A stretch of DNA of 64,000 nt from Brachybacterium sp. P6-10-X1 (lineage in GTDB: Bacteria; Actinomycetota; Actinomycetes; Actinomycetales; Dermabacteraceae), in NCBI RefSeq assembly GCF_001969445.1, contig NZ_CP017297.1:496001-560000 (forward strand). Direction: 5' to 3'. The notes beneath the pieces are model-generated. The model ran no database searches. It was not told the origin of the DNA and worked only from the letters and a program-made list of their open reading frames with translations. Shown here one piece after another: positions 18,640 to 27,547 of this stretch. Numbering within the stretch: position 1 is the stretch's first letter; the number at the start of each line of letters is the position of its first letter. The translations under genes and the position numbers were made by a program.

Positions 18640-20835
18640 TCACGGCGATCCGCTGCGCCAGAGTCGGGACGGCCACCAGATGGCCCTGCCGACGTCGAGA
18701 GCGAGCGCCGGGACCAGCAGGGTGCGCACCACGAAGGTGTCCAGCAGCACGCCGAAGGCGACGATGAACGCGATCTGGGCGAGGAACAGGATGGGGATCA
18801 CCGCCAGCGCCGCGAAGGTGGCGGCCAGCACCAGCCCGGCGGAGGTGATCACCCCGCCCGTGACCGCCAGACCGCGCACGACGCCCGCCCGGGTCCCGTG
18901 CCGCAGCGACTCCTCGCGCACCCGGGTCATGAGGAAGATGTTGTAGTCGATCCCGAGCGCGACCAGGAACACGAATCCGTACAGCGGCACGGCCGGATCC
19001 GCCCCGGGGAAGTCCAGGACGTGCTCGAACACGAGCGCCGCGACCCCGAGCGCGGTGCCGAAGGACAGCACGGTGGTCGCCACCAGCAGCACCGGCGCGA
19101 GCAGCGAGCGCAGCAGCAGCATGAGGATCACGAGGATCACCGCCAGCACCACGGGGATGATCAGCGTGCGGTCATGGACGGAGGCGTCGTTGGTGTCGAT
19201 CGAGGTGGCGGTCACCCCGCCCACGATCTCCTCGACGTCCTCCTGGTCCAGAGCCTCGCGCAGATCGCGGACGGTCCGTTCGGCCTCGGCCGAATCGGGC
19301 GCTGCGGTGAGGGTGCCCTGGACCAGGACCTTTCCCTCGACGACGGTGGGCTCCGGGGCGGGCGTCCCCGGCGGGCCCTGTGCGCCGATGCCGTCGGCGG
19401 TCACGGGGGCGGAGCCGCCGGGGGAGTCCGCCGCCGTCACGGAGACGGAGGCGATGCCGTCCTCGGCCAGCAGCACGTCCGCCGTGGCCTGGAGGTCGCC
19501 CCGGTCGACGACGACCTGCACGGGGCTGCCGGCTCCTGCCGGGAAGTGCTCGCCGAGCGCCTCCTGTCCGTCCCGGGCGGAGGAGGAGCCGAGCACGAGA
19601 TCCGACTGCGGGACCCCGTCGGCGTCCAGCGAGAGCGTGCCGAGGCAGCCGGCCGCGAGAACGATCGCGGTGAGGATCCACAGCGGCCGGGGCCGGCGGG
19701 AGACCGCCTGGGCGACCCGCCCCCACCTTCCGTGATCGGCCACGGTCGAGCTCGCGTCGGCCGTCGCGGGCTCGTATCGCGGTTGCCGCGGCCAGAAGGC
19801 CACGCGGCCGGTGGCGTACAGCAGGGCGGGCAGGAACGTCAGCGCTGCGAGCATGGCGAAGGCGATCCCGATCGCCGCGACCGGACCCAGCGTGCTGTTG
19901 GACTTCAGGTCCGACAGCAGCAGGCACAGCAGGCCGGCGATCACGGTGCCACCGGACGCGAGCACCGGTTCGATGGTGCCGCGAAGGGCTGTGACCGTTG
20001 CTGCCCATGCCCCCTCGCGGTGGCGCAGCTCGTCGCGGTAGCGGGCGACGTACAGCAGGGAGTAGTCGGTGGCTGCTCCTATGACCAGGATGAACAGGAT
20101 GCCCTGGGTCTGCCCGCTCAGCAGCAGGGCCCCGCTGGCCGCGAGGTGCCAGATCACCAGCAGCGCCGCGCACAGGGCGAACAGCGAGGTGGACAGCACG
20201 ATGAGCGGCAGCAGCACAGAGCGGTAGACGATGACCAGGATGACCAGCACCGCGGCCAGCGCGACGCCCAGCAGCAGGAAGTCGATGCCGGCGAAGGCGT
20301 CGGCGAGGTCGGCCGAGAAGCCGGCGGGACCGGTGACGTAGGGCGTCAGCCCCTCCGGCAGGTCCGCGGCCAGCTCCTGGTCGAGCTGGGTGACGACCGC
20401 GCCGATGTCGGCGTCGGCGTCGATCGGGACGAACACCTGGACCGCCAGGGAGTCGTCGGCGGGGATCGGCGGGGAGATGTCGCCGGAGACCTGGTCGATC
20501 TCGGCGAGCTGCTCGGTGGCCTCGGCCAGAGCGTTCATCTCCGCCTCGCTGATCTCGTCCTCGGAGGTGATGACGACGATCGCAGGAATCGCCTCCGATC
20601 CCGTGAAGTCCTTGGCGAGCGCCTGGACCTGGGTGGCTTCCGCCGAGTCCGGCAGGTAGGCGGTGCGGTCGTTGGAGGAGACCTCGTCGACCCGGCCGAA
20701 GTAGGGCCCGCCGATGGCCGCCGCTGCCAGCCACACGAGGATCAGCACCGCGGGCAGGAGGATGCGCAGTGCCCGTGGTGTGCGGGGCAGGGGCCGACGA
20801 TGCGCGGGGCCGGCTGAGCGGGGCTGCTCGGTCAC
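18640..20835 (-). CDS. MMPL/RND-family membrane exporter
   Basis: A 731-residue transporter with two RND-like halves. Each half has one span, a large extracytoplasmic loop (about residues 45-165 and 400-560), then five spans. Motifs include GPAGFSADLADAFAGIDFLL and GAATDYSLLYVARYRDELR in the first half and GIDYNIFLMTRVREESLR in the second, the latter carrying the Asp-Tyr pair of the proton relay. MMPL proteins in actinobacteria export lipids or drugs. The GTG at 20835 is preferred; the frame extends 16 codons upstream. The gene is divergent from a MarR regulator, which probably controls it. Confidence 0.9.
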   Translation of the reverse strand: MTEQPRSAGPAHRRPLPRTPRALRILLPAVLILVWLAAAAIGGPYFGRVDEVSSNDRTAYLPDSAEATQVQALAKDFTGSEAIPAIVVITSEDEISEAEMNALAEATEQLAEIDQVSGDISPPIPADDSLAVQVFVPIDADADIGAVVTQLDQELAADLPEGLTPYVTGPAGFSADLADAFAGIDFLLLGVALAAVLVILVIVYRSVLLPLIVLSTSLFALCAALLVIWHLAASGALLLSGQTQGILFILVIGAATDYSLLYVARYRDELRHREGAWAATVTALRGTIEPVLASGGTVIAGLLCLLLSDLKSNSTLGPVAAIGIAFAMLAALTFLPALLYATGRVAFWPRQPRYEPATADASSTVADHGRWGRVAQAVSRRPRPLWILTAIVLAAGCLGTLSLDADGVPQSDLVLGSSSARDGQEALGEHFPAGAGSPVQVVVDRGDLQATADVLLAEDGIASVSVTAADSPGGSAPVTADGIGAQGPPGTPAPEPTVVEGKVLVQGTLTAAPDSAEAERTVRDLREALDQEDVEEIVGGVTATSIDTNDASVHDRTLIIPVVLAVILVILMLLLRSLLAPVLLVATTVLSFGTALGVAALVFEHVLDFPGADPAVPLYGFVFLVALGIDYNIFLMTRVREESLRHGTRAGVVRGLAVTGGVITSAGLVLAATFAALAVIPILFLAQIAFIVAFGVLLDTFVVRTLLVPALALDVGRAIWWPSRLWRSGSP

Positions 20836-20943
20836 AGGAGGGATCCTTCGGAGGGCGAGTGGGGGCCGGACCCAGTGTGCCACATGTCGTTAGCCTGGCG
20901 AGATAATAACCCGGCGTGATGCCGTCGAGGTATATTGGCGGAC
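20836..20943. promoter_or_regulatory. Divergent MMPL/marR promoter region
   Basis: The gap is clearly more AT-rich than its surroundings. ATAATA at 20903-20908 reads TATTAT on the minus strand and could be the -10 box for the exporter. TATATT at 20931-20936 could be the -10 box for the regulator, giving an almost leaderless transcript. Between them GGC-GTGAT-GCC (20913-20923) is a small inverted repeat inside a looser palindrome and is a candidate operator. Confidence 0.4.
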
Positions 20944-21546
20944 ATGACCAGCGATGAGCCCGGGTCGGCCTCGGAACCTCTCTCCCCGCGCTCGATCTAC
21001 AGCCTCGCGGCGAGCGATCCCGGCGCCGAGCTGGTGGATCGCTCGGGGCTCTCGGAACGTGACCTCCTCCAGATCGACGCCCTGATGGCCGCCCTGGGAC
21101 AGCTGCGCACCGCGGAGAAGGAGCTCGCCGACGCCTCGCTGCGGTACATGGATCTCGGCGAGACCGACATGCGCGCCCTGCACTTCGTCATCGCCTGCGA
21201 GAACACCGGGACCCTCGCCACGCCCAGCGCCATCGCGCTGGCCCTGGAGATCTCCACCGCCTCGACCACCAAGCTCCTGGACCGCCTCGAACGGGCCGGG
21301 CACATCCGACGTCGCCCGCATCCCTCGGACCGTCGCGCGCTCGTGATCGGCATCCAGCCCGCCACGCGCGAGGCGGCGATGCGCACCGTCGGCGCGCAGC
21401 AGGCGCGCCGCGTGCTCGCCGCTCGACGCCTGGACCCGGCGGAGCGCGATGTCGTCATCGGTTTCCTGGAGGACATGGCCGCGGAGATCTCCGTGGACGG
21501 GGTGGACTGGGCCGCACGGTCGGGGGAGCCCGACGGGCCGTCCTGA
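20944..21546 (+). CDS. MarR-family transcriptional regulator
   Basis: A 200-residue winged-helix regulator. The first 45 residues are a variable extension. The MarR core follows: dimerisation helix, recognition helix in LALEISTASTTKLLDRLERA near residue 105, and the wing IRRRPHPSDRRALVIGI. It is divergent from the MMPL exporter and separated from it by 108 bases, the usual layout of a ligand-responsive repressor with its efflux target. The ATG at 20944 lies eight bases after TATATT; an in-frame start three codons upstream is less likely. Confidence 0.88.
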   Translation: MTSDEPGSASEPLSPRSIYSLAASDPGAELVDRSGLSERDLLQIDALMAALGQLRTAEKELADASLRYMDLGETDMRALHFVIACENTGTLATPSAIALALEISTASTTKLLDRLERAGHIRRRPHPSDRRALVIGIQPATREAAMRTVGAQQARRVLAARRLDPAERDVVIGFLEDMAAEISVDGVDWAARSGEPDGPS

Positions 21547-21748
21547 CCGTCCCAGGGACGCAGGAGAGACCTCGATCCTTCCCTCGGGGCGACGGGGCCA
21601 CCGCCCCCTCTCGCGGCGTTCCCAGAACGGCGACCTACCGTGTGGTCGGTCGAGTGACCTGCAGCGGGACATTCGTCCAGACCTCCCGGCGATGGGGATC
21701 TTGACGGGGTGCGACACGGGAGGTGAAAGTCGGCATACCGGCTCACCC

Positions 21749-21777
21749 TTGCCAGATGAGGCGATCTTCGCTATGAG
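21749..21777 (+). promoter_or_regulatory. Candidate promoter of the ectoine-type catabolic operon
   Basis: TTGCCA (21749-21754) and TATGAG (21772-21777) are separated by 17 bases and lie 48 bases before the aminotransferase start. They fit a weak housekeeping promoter. A GAGAGG ribosome site precedes the ATG. The rest of the 280-base gap after the MarR gene shows no gene. Confidence 0.4.
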
Positions 21778-21825
21778 GGCCGCGCATGGAGATCGGGATC
21801 GCCTTCCACCGTAGAGAGGTCTCCC

Positions 21826-23085
21826 ATGGACACCACTGTTTTCGAAGCACACGAATCCGAGATCCGCGGCTACTGCCGCAATTACCCCACGGTGTTCGCC
21901 TCGGCCTCCAACGCGCGGCAGGTCGATGAGGACGGTCGGTCCTACATCGACTTCTTCGCCGGCGCCGGCGTGCTGAACTTCGGGCACAACAATCCCCGCA
22001 TGAAGCAGGCCCTGATCGACTTCATCCAGGCCGACGGCGTCACGCACAGCCTGGACACCTACACCACCACCAAGAGGGACTTCGTCTCCCGCTTCCACGA
22101 GGTGGTCCTGGCACCGCGCGGCATGGACCACCGGATGCAGTTCATGGGGCCGACCGGCTCGAACGCGGTCGAGGCGGCGATGAAGCTCGCCAGGAAGGCC
22201 ACCGGCCGTCGGGAGATCGTGGCGTTCAGCCACGGGTTCCACGGCATGACGCTGGGCTCGCTCGCGGCCACCGCCAACGACGCCTTCCGGCAGTGGTCCG
22301 GCGTGCCGCTGGAGAACATCCATCGCCTGCCGTTCGAGACCGCCCCGGGCGGGGACACGGCGCTGGCGGACTACCGGGCCGCGCTGGCGGATCCCTCGAG
22401 CGGGCTGCTGCCCCCGGCGGCGTTCCTGGTCGAGCCGATCCAGGCCGAGGGCGGCGTCAACGTCGCCAGCAAGGAATGGCTGCACGAGGTCCAGGACCTC
22501 GCCCGGGAGATCGGCGCCCTGGTGATCTTCGACGACATCCAGGCCGGCATCGGCCGCACCGGCAGCTACTTCTCCTTCGACGGCATGGGCCTGGACCCGG
22601 ACATCATCACCCTGGCCAAGGGCCTGGGCGGCTTCGGCACCCCGATCGCCATGAACCTCAACAAGCCCGAGGTCGACGACCACTGGTCGCCCGGTGCGCA
22701 CACCGGCACCTTCCGCGGCCCGGGGCTGTCCTTCGTCGCCGGCGCCGTGGCGCTGGACTACTTCACCGACGACACCTTCGGCGACGAGGTCCGGGCCAAG
22801 GGCGAGCGGATGCGCGAGCGGCTGGCGAAGATCGTGGAGGCGAACCCGGGCCGGGGCTGGGAGGTCCGCGGTCGCGGCATGATCCAGGCCCTGGACACGG
22901 GCGACGGGGCCTTCGCCAAGCGCGTCCAGCAGACGGCCTTCGAGGCCGGGCTGCTGATCGGCCCCTGCGGGAGCGGCGGGCGGGTGATCAAGCTGATCCC
23001 GCCGCTGACCATCGAGGAGCGCGATCTGACCGAGGGGCTGGACCTGCTCGAGCAGGCGATCTCCGCGGCTGCGGGGGAGGACTGA
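21826..23085 (+). CDS. Diaminobutyrate-type aminotransferase (EctB/DoeD-like)
   Basis: A class-III PLP-dependent aminotransferase of 419 residues, very close in layout to EctB. The opening resembles EctB (HESEIRGYCRNYPTVFASAS), the cofactor-binding region has MQFMGPTGSNAVEAAMKLAR and the PLP-binding Lys sits in DIITLAKGLGGFGTPIA near residue 267. In ectoine synthesis the enzyme makes 2,4-diaminobutyrate; in ectoine catabolism the related DoeD converts it to aspartate semialdehyde. Because hydrolase and dehydrogenase genes follow and no ectA or ectC is present, I infer the catabolic direction. The stop overlaps the next ATG (TGATG). Confidence 0.85.
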   Translation: MDTTVFEAHESEIRGYCRNYPTVFASASNARQVDEDGRSYIDFFAGAGVLNFGHNNPRMKQALIDFIQADGVTHSLDTYTTTKRDFVSRFHEVVLAPRGMDHRMQFMGPTGSNAVEAAMKLARKATGRREIVAFSHGFHGMTLGSLAATANDAFRQWSGVPLENIHRLPFETAPGGDTALADYRAALADPSSGLLPPAAFLVEPIQAEGGVNVASKEWLHEVQDLAREIGALVIFDDIQAGIGRTGSYFSFDGMGLDPDIITLAKGLGGFGTPIAMNLNKPEVDDHWSPGAHTGTFRGPGLSFVAGAVALDYFTDDTFGDEVRAKGERMRERLAKIVEANPGRGWEVRGRGMIQALDTGDGAFAKRVQQTAFEAGLLIGPCGSGGRVIKLIPPLTIEERDLTEGLDLLEQAISAAAGED

Positions 23086-24293
23086 TGCGCCGCCGGTCCG
23101 ATATGACGTTCGCGCCCGAGGAGTACGAACGTCGTCTGCGGGAGCTGCGGGAACGCATGGTCCGGCGCGAGCTGGACGCGGTGATCATCACCGATCCCGA
23201 GAACCTGATGTATCTCACCGACCATCAGACCACCGGGTACTCCTTCTTCCAGGCCCTGATCGTGCCGCTGGAGGCGGACGCGGTGATGATCACCCGTGCG
23301 CTCGAGGAGTCCAACGTCGTCGCGAGGACGTGGGTGGAGCACTCCCGGCCCTATCCCGATACCGGGGACGCGATCCTCGAGCTGGTCAGCACCCTGCGGG
23401 ATCTGCGGCTCAGCGACTCCCGGGTGGGGTACGAGCGCAACAGCTACTACTTCCCCGCCTACCAGCAGGACCGCTTCCACGACGCCTTCGGCGAAGGCCC
23501 GGTGGACTGTTTCGGCATCGTCGAGGAAGGACGGATCCGCAAGTCGCCGGCCGAGATCGAGGTGATGCAGCTGGCCGCCTATGCGGGTGAGGCCGGAATG
23601 GCCACGGGGCTCCAGGCGGCGGTGGCCGGGGCCACCGAGAACGAGGTGGCAGCCGCCGTCACCGCCGCGATGTTCCGCTCCGGCGGCGAGTTCCCGGCGG
23701 TGCTGCCGTACGTCGCCTCCGGTCCGCGCTCGATGATCGGCCATTCCACCTGGGAGGGCCGCATGATCCGCCCCGGCGAGCACGTGTATCTCGAGGTGGG
23801 CGGCTGCTACCGCAGGTACCACACCGCTCTGATGCGCACCGCGGTCAACGGGGCGCTCTCGGACTCGATGCACTCCGCGCAGGAGCTGATGAAGCACACG
23901 CTGGCGGAGCTGCGCAGCCTGATGAAGCCGGGGGTGACCGTCGCCGAGGTCGACCGGCTCGCCCGATCGATGATCGAGAGCAACGACGTGGGCGCGCAGC
24001 TGGTGACCCGCGCCGGCTACTCGATCGGCATCGCCTTCCCACCCTCCTGGGACGAGGGCTACATCCTCTCCCTGATGGACGGGGACGACCGTCCGCTCGA
24101 GGAGGGCATGACCCTCCATGTCCTCCCGTGGATGTGGGGTGTGGACGGGAACAAGACCGTCGGCATCTCGGACACCGTCCGCATCACCGAGGACGGCTGT
24201 CAGTCGTTCTTCACCCTGCCCGAGGACTTCACCGTCCACGAGAGCTCCGCCCGTTCGTTCCCGACCCCCGCCGCCGTCCCGCACGGCTTCTGA
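23085..24293 (+). CDS. doeA: Ectoine hydrolase-like M24 family protein (DoeA/EutD-like)
   Basis: A 402-residue protein with the creatinase/prolidase (M24) pita-bread fold: an N-terminal domain (ENLMYLTDHQTTGYSFFQAL) and a C-terminal catalytic domain (GHSTWEGRMIRPGEHVYLEV, then YSIGIAFPPSWDEGYI). Proteins of this type open the ectoine ring to N-acetyl-diaminobutyrate. The usual metal ligands of M24 peptidases are partly replaced, as in DoeA and creatinase. The gene lies between the aminotransferase and dehydrogenase genes. The alternative is an Xaa-Pro dipeptidase-like enzyme with another substrate, but the neighbours favour DoeA. Confidence 0.8.
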   Translation: MRRRSDMTFAPEEYERRLRELRERMVRRELDAVIITDPENLMYLTDHQTTGYSFFQALIVPLEADAVMITRALEESNVVARTWVEHSRPYPDTGDAILELVSTLRDLRLSDSRVGYERNSYYFPAYQQDRFHDAFGEGPVDCFGIVEEGRIRKSPAEIEVMQLAAYAGEAGMATGLQAAVAGATENEVAAAVTAAMFRSGGEFPAVLPYVASGPRSMIGHSTWEGRMIRPGEHVYLEVGGCYRRYHTALMRTAVNGALSDSMHSAQELMKHTLAELRSLMKPGVTVAEVDRLARSMIESNDVGAQLVTRAGYSIGIAFPPSWDEGYILSLMDGDDRPLEEGMTLHVLPWMWGVDGNKTVGISDTVRITEDGCQSFFTLPEDFTVHESSARSFPTPAAVPHGF

Positions 24294-24306
24294 GAGGAGC
24301 GGCCTC

Positions 24307-25683
24307 ATGACCATGCTGACCGCCATCGACCCCACCACCCGTGCCGTCGTGCGCGAGGTGCCCGCCGCGACGCCCGCGGAGATCACCGCCGTCATCGACC
24401 GCGCCGACGCCGCCTACACCTCCTGGAAGGAGTACACCCTCGCCGAGCGGGCCGACGTGCTGCGTCGCGTCGCCGCCCACATGCGCGAGCACACCGACGA
24501 GCTGGCGCCGCTGATGACCGAGGAGATGGGCAAACCCATCGGGGAGGCGCGGGGGGAGGTGGGCAAGGCCGCCTGGGCCGCCGAGCACTACGCGGAGCAC
24601 GCCCCCGCGTACCTGGCCGACGAGCATCTCGACTCCGACGCGACCTCCTCCTACGTCCAGTACCTGCCGCTGGGCCCGGTGCTCGGGATCCTGCCCTGGA
24701 ACGCCCCGTTCTGGGTCGCGTTCCGCTTCTGCGCCCCGGCGCTCATGGCCGGCAACACCTGCGTCATGAAGCACGACCCCCACGTGCCCGGCTGCGCCGC
24801 CGCGCTCGAGGAGGTGTTCCGGGCCGTCGGCGCCCCCGAGGGGGTGTTCCAGACCCTGCTGGCGCAGACCGAGGACGTCGAGCAGGCGATCCGCGATCCG
24901 CGCATCCGGGCGGTGTCGTTCACCGGCTCGGACCGCGGCGGTGCCCAGGTCGCCGCGATCGCGGCCAGCGAGATCAAGCCTGCGGTGCTCGAGCTCGGCG
25001 GCTCCGATCCCTGCATCGTGCTGGCCGACGCCGATCTGCCCCGGGCCGCGGAGGTCTCGGCGCTGTCGCGGATCATCAACGCCGGCCAGTCCTGCATCGC
25101 CGCGAAGCGCGTGATCGTCGAACGCTCCGTGCACGATGAGTTCGTCCGGCTGCTGGCCGCGCAGCTGCGGGACCTGGTGGTCGGCGATCCCCGCGATCCG
25201 GCCACGGCCGTGGGGCCGATCGCCCGGGAGGAGCTGCGCGAAAGCCTCCACCGTCAGGTCGCCTCGAGCGTCGAGGCGGGGGCCACCTGCGTGCTGGGAG
25301 GCGAGATGCCTCCGGGGGAGGGCCTCTTCTATCCGGTCACCCTGCTGACCGGCGTGGAGCCGGGGATGGCCGCCTGCACCGAGGAGACCTTCGGGCCGAT
25401 CGCCGTGGTGATGGCGGCGGACGACACGGAGCACGCCCTGGCGCTGGCCAACGACACCCCCTACGGTCTCGGCGCCGCGATCTGGACCGACACCGAGCGC
25501 GGGGTCGAGATGGCCCGGCGCATCGAAGCGGGGCAGGTCTCGGTCAACGGCATCGTGAAGTCGGATCCCCGGCTGCCCTCGGGCGGGATCAAGCGCTCGG
25601 GCTACGGCCGGGAGCTGGGACCGCACGGCATCCGCGAGTTCACCAACGCCCAGCAGGTGTGGGTGGGGCCCGCGAAGGACTGA
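24307..25683 (+). CDS. NAD(P)-dependent aldehyde dehydrogenase (DoeC/succinate-semialdehyde type)
   Basis: A 458-residue aldehyde dehydrogenase. Visible are the substrate-channel motif LPWNAPFWVAFRF, the Rossmann contact SFTGSDRGG, the catalytic Glu in LELGGSDPCIVL and the catalytic Cys in INAGQSCIAAKRVIVE near residue 262. The closest class is the YneI/GabD2-like semialdehyde dehydrogenases. In this cluster the expected substrate is aspartate semialdehyde from the aminotransferase, giving aspartate. The ATG follows a GAGGAG ribosome site 13 bases after doeA. A hairpin terminator lies 31 bases behind the stop. Confidence 0.88.
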   Translation: MTMLTAIDPTTRAVVREVPAATPAEITAVIDRADAAYTSWKEYTLAERADVLRRVAAHMREHTDELAPLMTEEMGKPIGEARGEVGKAAWAAEHYAEHAPAYLADEHLDSDATSSYVQYLPLGPVLGILPWNAPFWVAFRFCAPALMAGNTCVMKHDPHVPGCAAALEEVFRAVGAPEGVFQTLLAQTEDVEQAIRDPRIRAVSFTGSDRGGAQVAAIAASEIKPAVLELGGSDPCIVLADADLPRAAEVSALSRIINAGQSCIAAKRVIVERSVHDEFVRLLAAQLRDLVVGDPRDPATAVGPIAREELRESLHRQVASSVEAGATCVLGGEMPPGEGLFYPVTLLTGVEPGMAACTEETFGPIAVVMAADDTEHALALANDTPYGLGAAIWTDTERGVEMARRIEAGQVSVNGIVKSDPRLPSGGIKRSGYGRELGPHGIREFTNAQQVWVGPAKD

Positions 25684-25713
25684 CTCGCCCTGACCCGGAC
25701 GACGGGGAATGCA

Positions 25714-25753
25714 GAACACCCTCCCGCCTGCTGGTGCAGGTGGGAGGGTGTTC
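25714..25753. terminator. Strong bidirectional hairpin terminator
   Basis: An 18-base arm starting GAACACCCTCCC pairs with its near-perfect complement ending GGGAGGGTGTTC across a TGGT loop; one G-U pair interrupts the stem. It ends the aldehyde dehydrogenase operon and lies directly before the attachment-site repeats, at the boundary between chromosome and mobile element. Confidence 0.85.
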
Positions 25754-25757
25754 CCTC

Positions 25758-25828
25758 TCGGTCGGGCTGACAGTGTCTGGTTTCAGGACATCGGTCGGGC
25801 TGACAGGATTTGAACCTGCGACCCCGTG
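25758..25828 (-). other. Left attachment site: 3' end of a tRNA gene plus a tandem 16-base copy
   Basis: On the minus strand 25828-25793 reads like the last half of a tRNA: variable loop, T-arm (GCAGG-TTCAAAT-CCTGT) and 3' acceptor strand CAGCCCGACC. The acceptor and T-arm match what I recall of actinobacterial tRNA-Pro; the isoacceptor is uncertain. No anticodon arm or D-arm follows to the right, so this is a fragment, with element DNA on its right. The 16 bases TCGGTCGGGCTGACAG at 25791-25806 occur also at 25758-25773, separated by an imperfect small hairpin. The integrase gene beside it makes this the left attachment site. Confidence 0.8.
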
Positions 25829-25965
25829 ACTCTGCGTCGATCAAGCGCGGACGACCAGGTAGATCGGAGAAATCGCAGGCAGTGAGCGGATGCGCGTGCT
25901 CGGGAACTTCACGGAGGCTCCGGGATGTGACCGGCAAATCCCGTTGCTAGCGGTCACTTTAGCGG

Positions 25966-27204
25966 TCACTTCTCGAAGATGCCGGCTGCCGCAGAGACCA
26001 CAGCCTCGGTGCTCGTCACGGCCGTGTACCGCTGCCGGTTGATCGCCGCTGTGTGGCCGAAGAGCCGGGTGCGCGTCGCCTCGGGAAGCACGTCGTACAG
26101 CAGCGTGTTGTTCGTGGTGCGCCAGGAGTGCCCCCGCTCGTACTCGAACATCTCGATGTGGAGCTGCTCGGCGAGCTCCCGGTAGAGCGCCGCGAGCTTC
26201 CGATCACGGTTGCGGGGGTCCCAGACCTTCGCTTGGTCGGTCGGCGAAGGGAAGAGCCACGGACTCCCAGAATCCAGCCGCGTCGCGAGACGCTTACTGA
26301 CCGCGGGAGCGAGGACAGGTACTGGACGGCCCGTACGCGTCTTCGTGGCCTCCGGAGACAACTCGACGATGAACGTGCCGGAGGCGTCCACGTGGCAGTC
26401 CTCCGTGGGCCTCATGCACAGCTCAGAGGTGCGCAGCCCCGTCGTTGCTTGTGCGAGCACGATGTCGATGCATGCGGCACGCTCGATCACCCGCTGCTCC
26501 CGCGTCCACCGTCCGCGCTTCGGAGCTTTCACGCTCTCCGGATCGGCGGCGAGTAAGTACTCGATGGCTGCGCGGTACTGCTCCGCAGTCAGCGCCCGCC
26601 CACCCCTCGAGTATGCCGGATTCTTGGCCCCGGACAGGTCGAGTTCCAGATCGGTGAGGGGGTTGTACTCGATCACCTCGTCCACGCGCAGCGGTGCCGC
26701 CAGGTACTTCTTCGCCACGGTCTTCGCATGCTTCGCGTTGACCGCACCGTGCAGCCTCCCGATCTCCTCGAGACACGAGGTCAGGGCCCGGGGCCGCATC
26801 GCCTCTCGCAGCGAGAGACCGGCCAGAGCATGGGTGTGCCTGCATGCCTCGTCCCCGCACTCTCCGCGCAGTAGCCGGTGGGCCAGCTCGTACCGTCTCG
26901 TGGTGCTGTCGGCGAGACGCTCGGCACGGATAGCCGGGAGGGTGACTTTGTCCAGATAGTCGAGGGCCTTGCTGGCGCCCTTCCATCCACCGTCGCCGGA
27001 ACTGCTCAGCAGATCCGCAGCCCGAGCCCTCGCTCGAGCCCTGACCTTGCCCTTCGTCGGCCCCTGGGTGAGTGGGCGCATGAGCCGTCCGCCATGGAGT
27101 CGAATCGACCATCGCATAGCGAAGCCGTCGCGGTACGGGAAGACCTGAGCCCTGTCGATGCTGTGTTCCCCGGGTTCCAACCTGGTGGTCGCGGCTCGGG
27201 ACAT
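25966..27204 (-). CDS. int: Tyrosine integrase of the mobile element
   Basis: A 412-residue phage-type integrase. An N-terminal arm-binding region precedes the core-binding domain (TLPAIRAERLADSTTRRYEL). The catalytic domain holds Arg in ATTGLRTSELCMRP near residue 260, the HxxR motif in HSWRTTNNTLLYDV, and His plus Tyr in LFGHTAAINRQRYTAV near residue 395. Its stop is about 140 bases from the tRNA fragment, the standard place for an integrase that recombines at a tRNA 3' end. The ATG at 27204 is chosen because GAGAGGAG lies upstream at good distance. Confidence 0.93.
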   Translation of the reverse strand: MSRAATTRLEPGEHSIDRAQVFPYRDGFAMRWSIRLHGGRLMRPLTQGPTKGKVRARARARAADLLSSSGDGGWKGASKALDYLDKVTLPAIRAERLADSTTRRYELAHRLLRGECGDEACRHTHALAGLSLREAMRPRALTSCLEEIGRLHGAVNAKHAKTVAKKYLAAPLRVDEVIEYNPLTDLELDLSGAKNPAYSRGGRALTAEQYRAAIEYLLAADPESVKAPKRGRWTREQRVIERAACIDIVLAQATTGLRTSELCMRPTEDCHVDASGTFIVELSPEATKTRTGRPVPVLAPAVSKRLATRLDSGSPWLFPSPTDQAKVWDPRNRDRKLAALYRELAEQLHIEMFEYERGHSWRTTNNTLLYDVLPEATRTRLFGHTAAINRQRYTAVTSTEAVVSAAAGIFEK

Positions 27205-27547
27205 GCTCCCAACTCCTCTCGTCGTCCACATCAGCCTAAGCCGCGATCATCGTCGGCGTAGCCCCCTGTGCCGACCCCGCCGGGAGATCAGCATCCGCGA
27301 CCAGGGGGATGAACCTTCAGCTGACGAGGAGACCAACTGTCCTCCCACCGGGAAATCACGGCATCCCTTCATAAGGCACACCGCCTGCGTCTGGCGCAGG
27401 TTGAACCAGGAGCACTCCGCGTGAAGCACCATGAGCCCAGCGGTGTCTGCCGTTGCCTCCGCGACATGTCCCATGAGTCCCCGCCCCCGCCCACTGATGC
27501 AAGTACGAGGGGCCGAGTCGCGGCCCCGGTCTGATTCGGAGGACACG
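27205..27547. promoter_or_regulatory. int/xis intergenic region with hairpins and a weak copy of the element promoter box
   Basis: No gene is convincing in these 343 bases. Two hairpins are visible: CCTGCG/CGCAGG at 27384-27400 and GGGGCCG/CGGCCCC at 27508-27526. ATGTCC (27466-27471), then 17 bases, then GCCCACT (27489-27495) resembles the two-part box found before four other element operons, matching four of six bases in its first half. It would place a transcription start ahead of the second hairpin and the Xis-like gene. The integrase promoter must also lie here. Confidence 0.4.
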
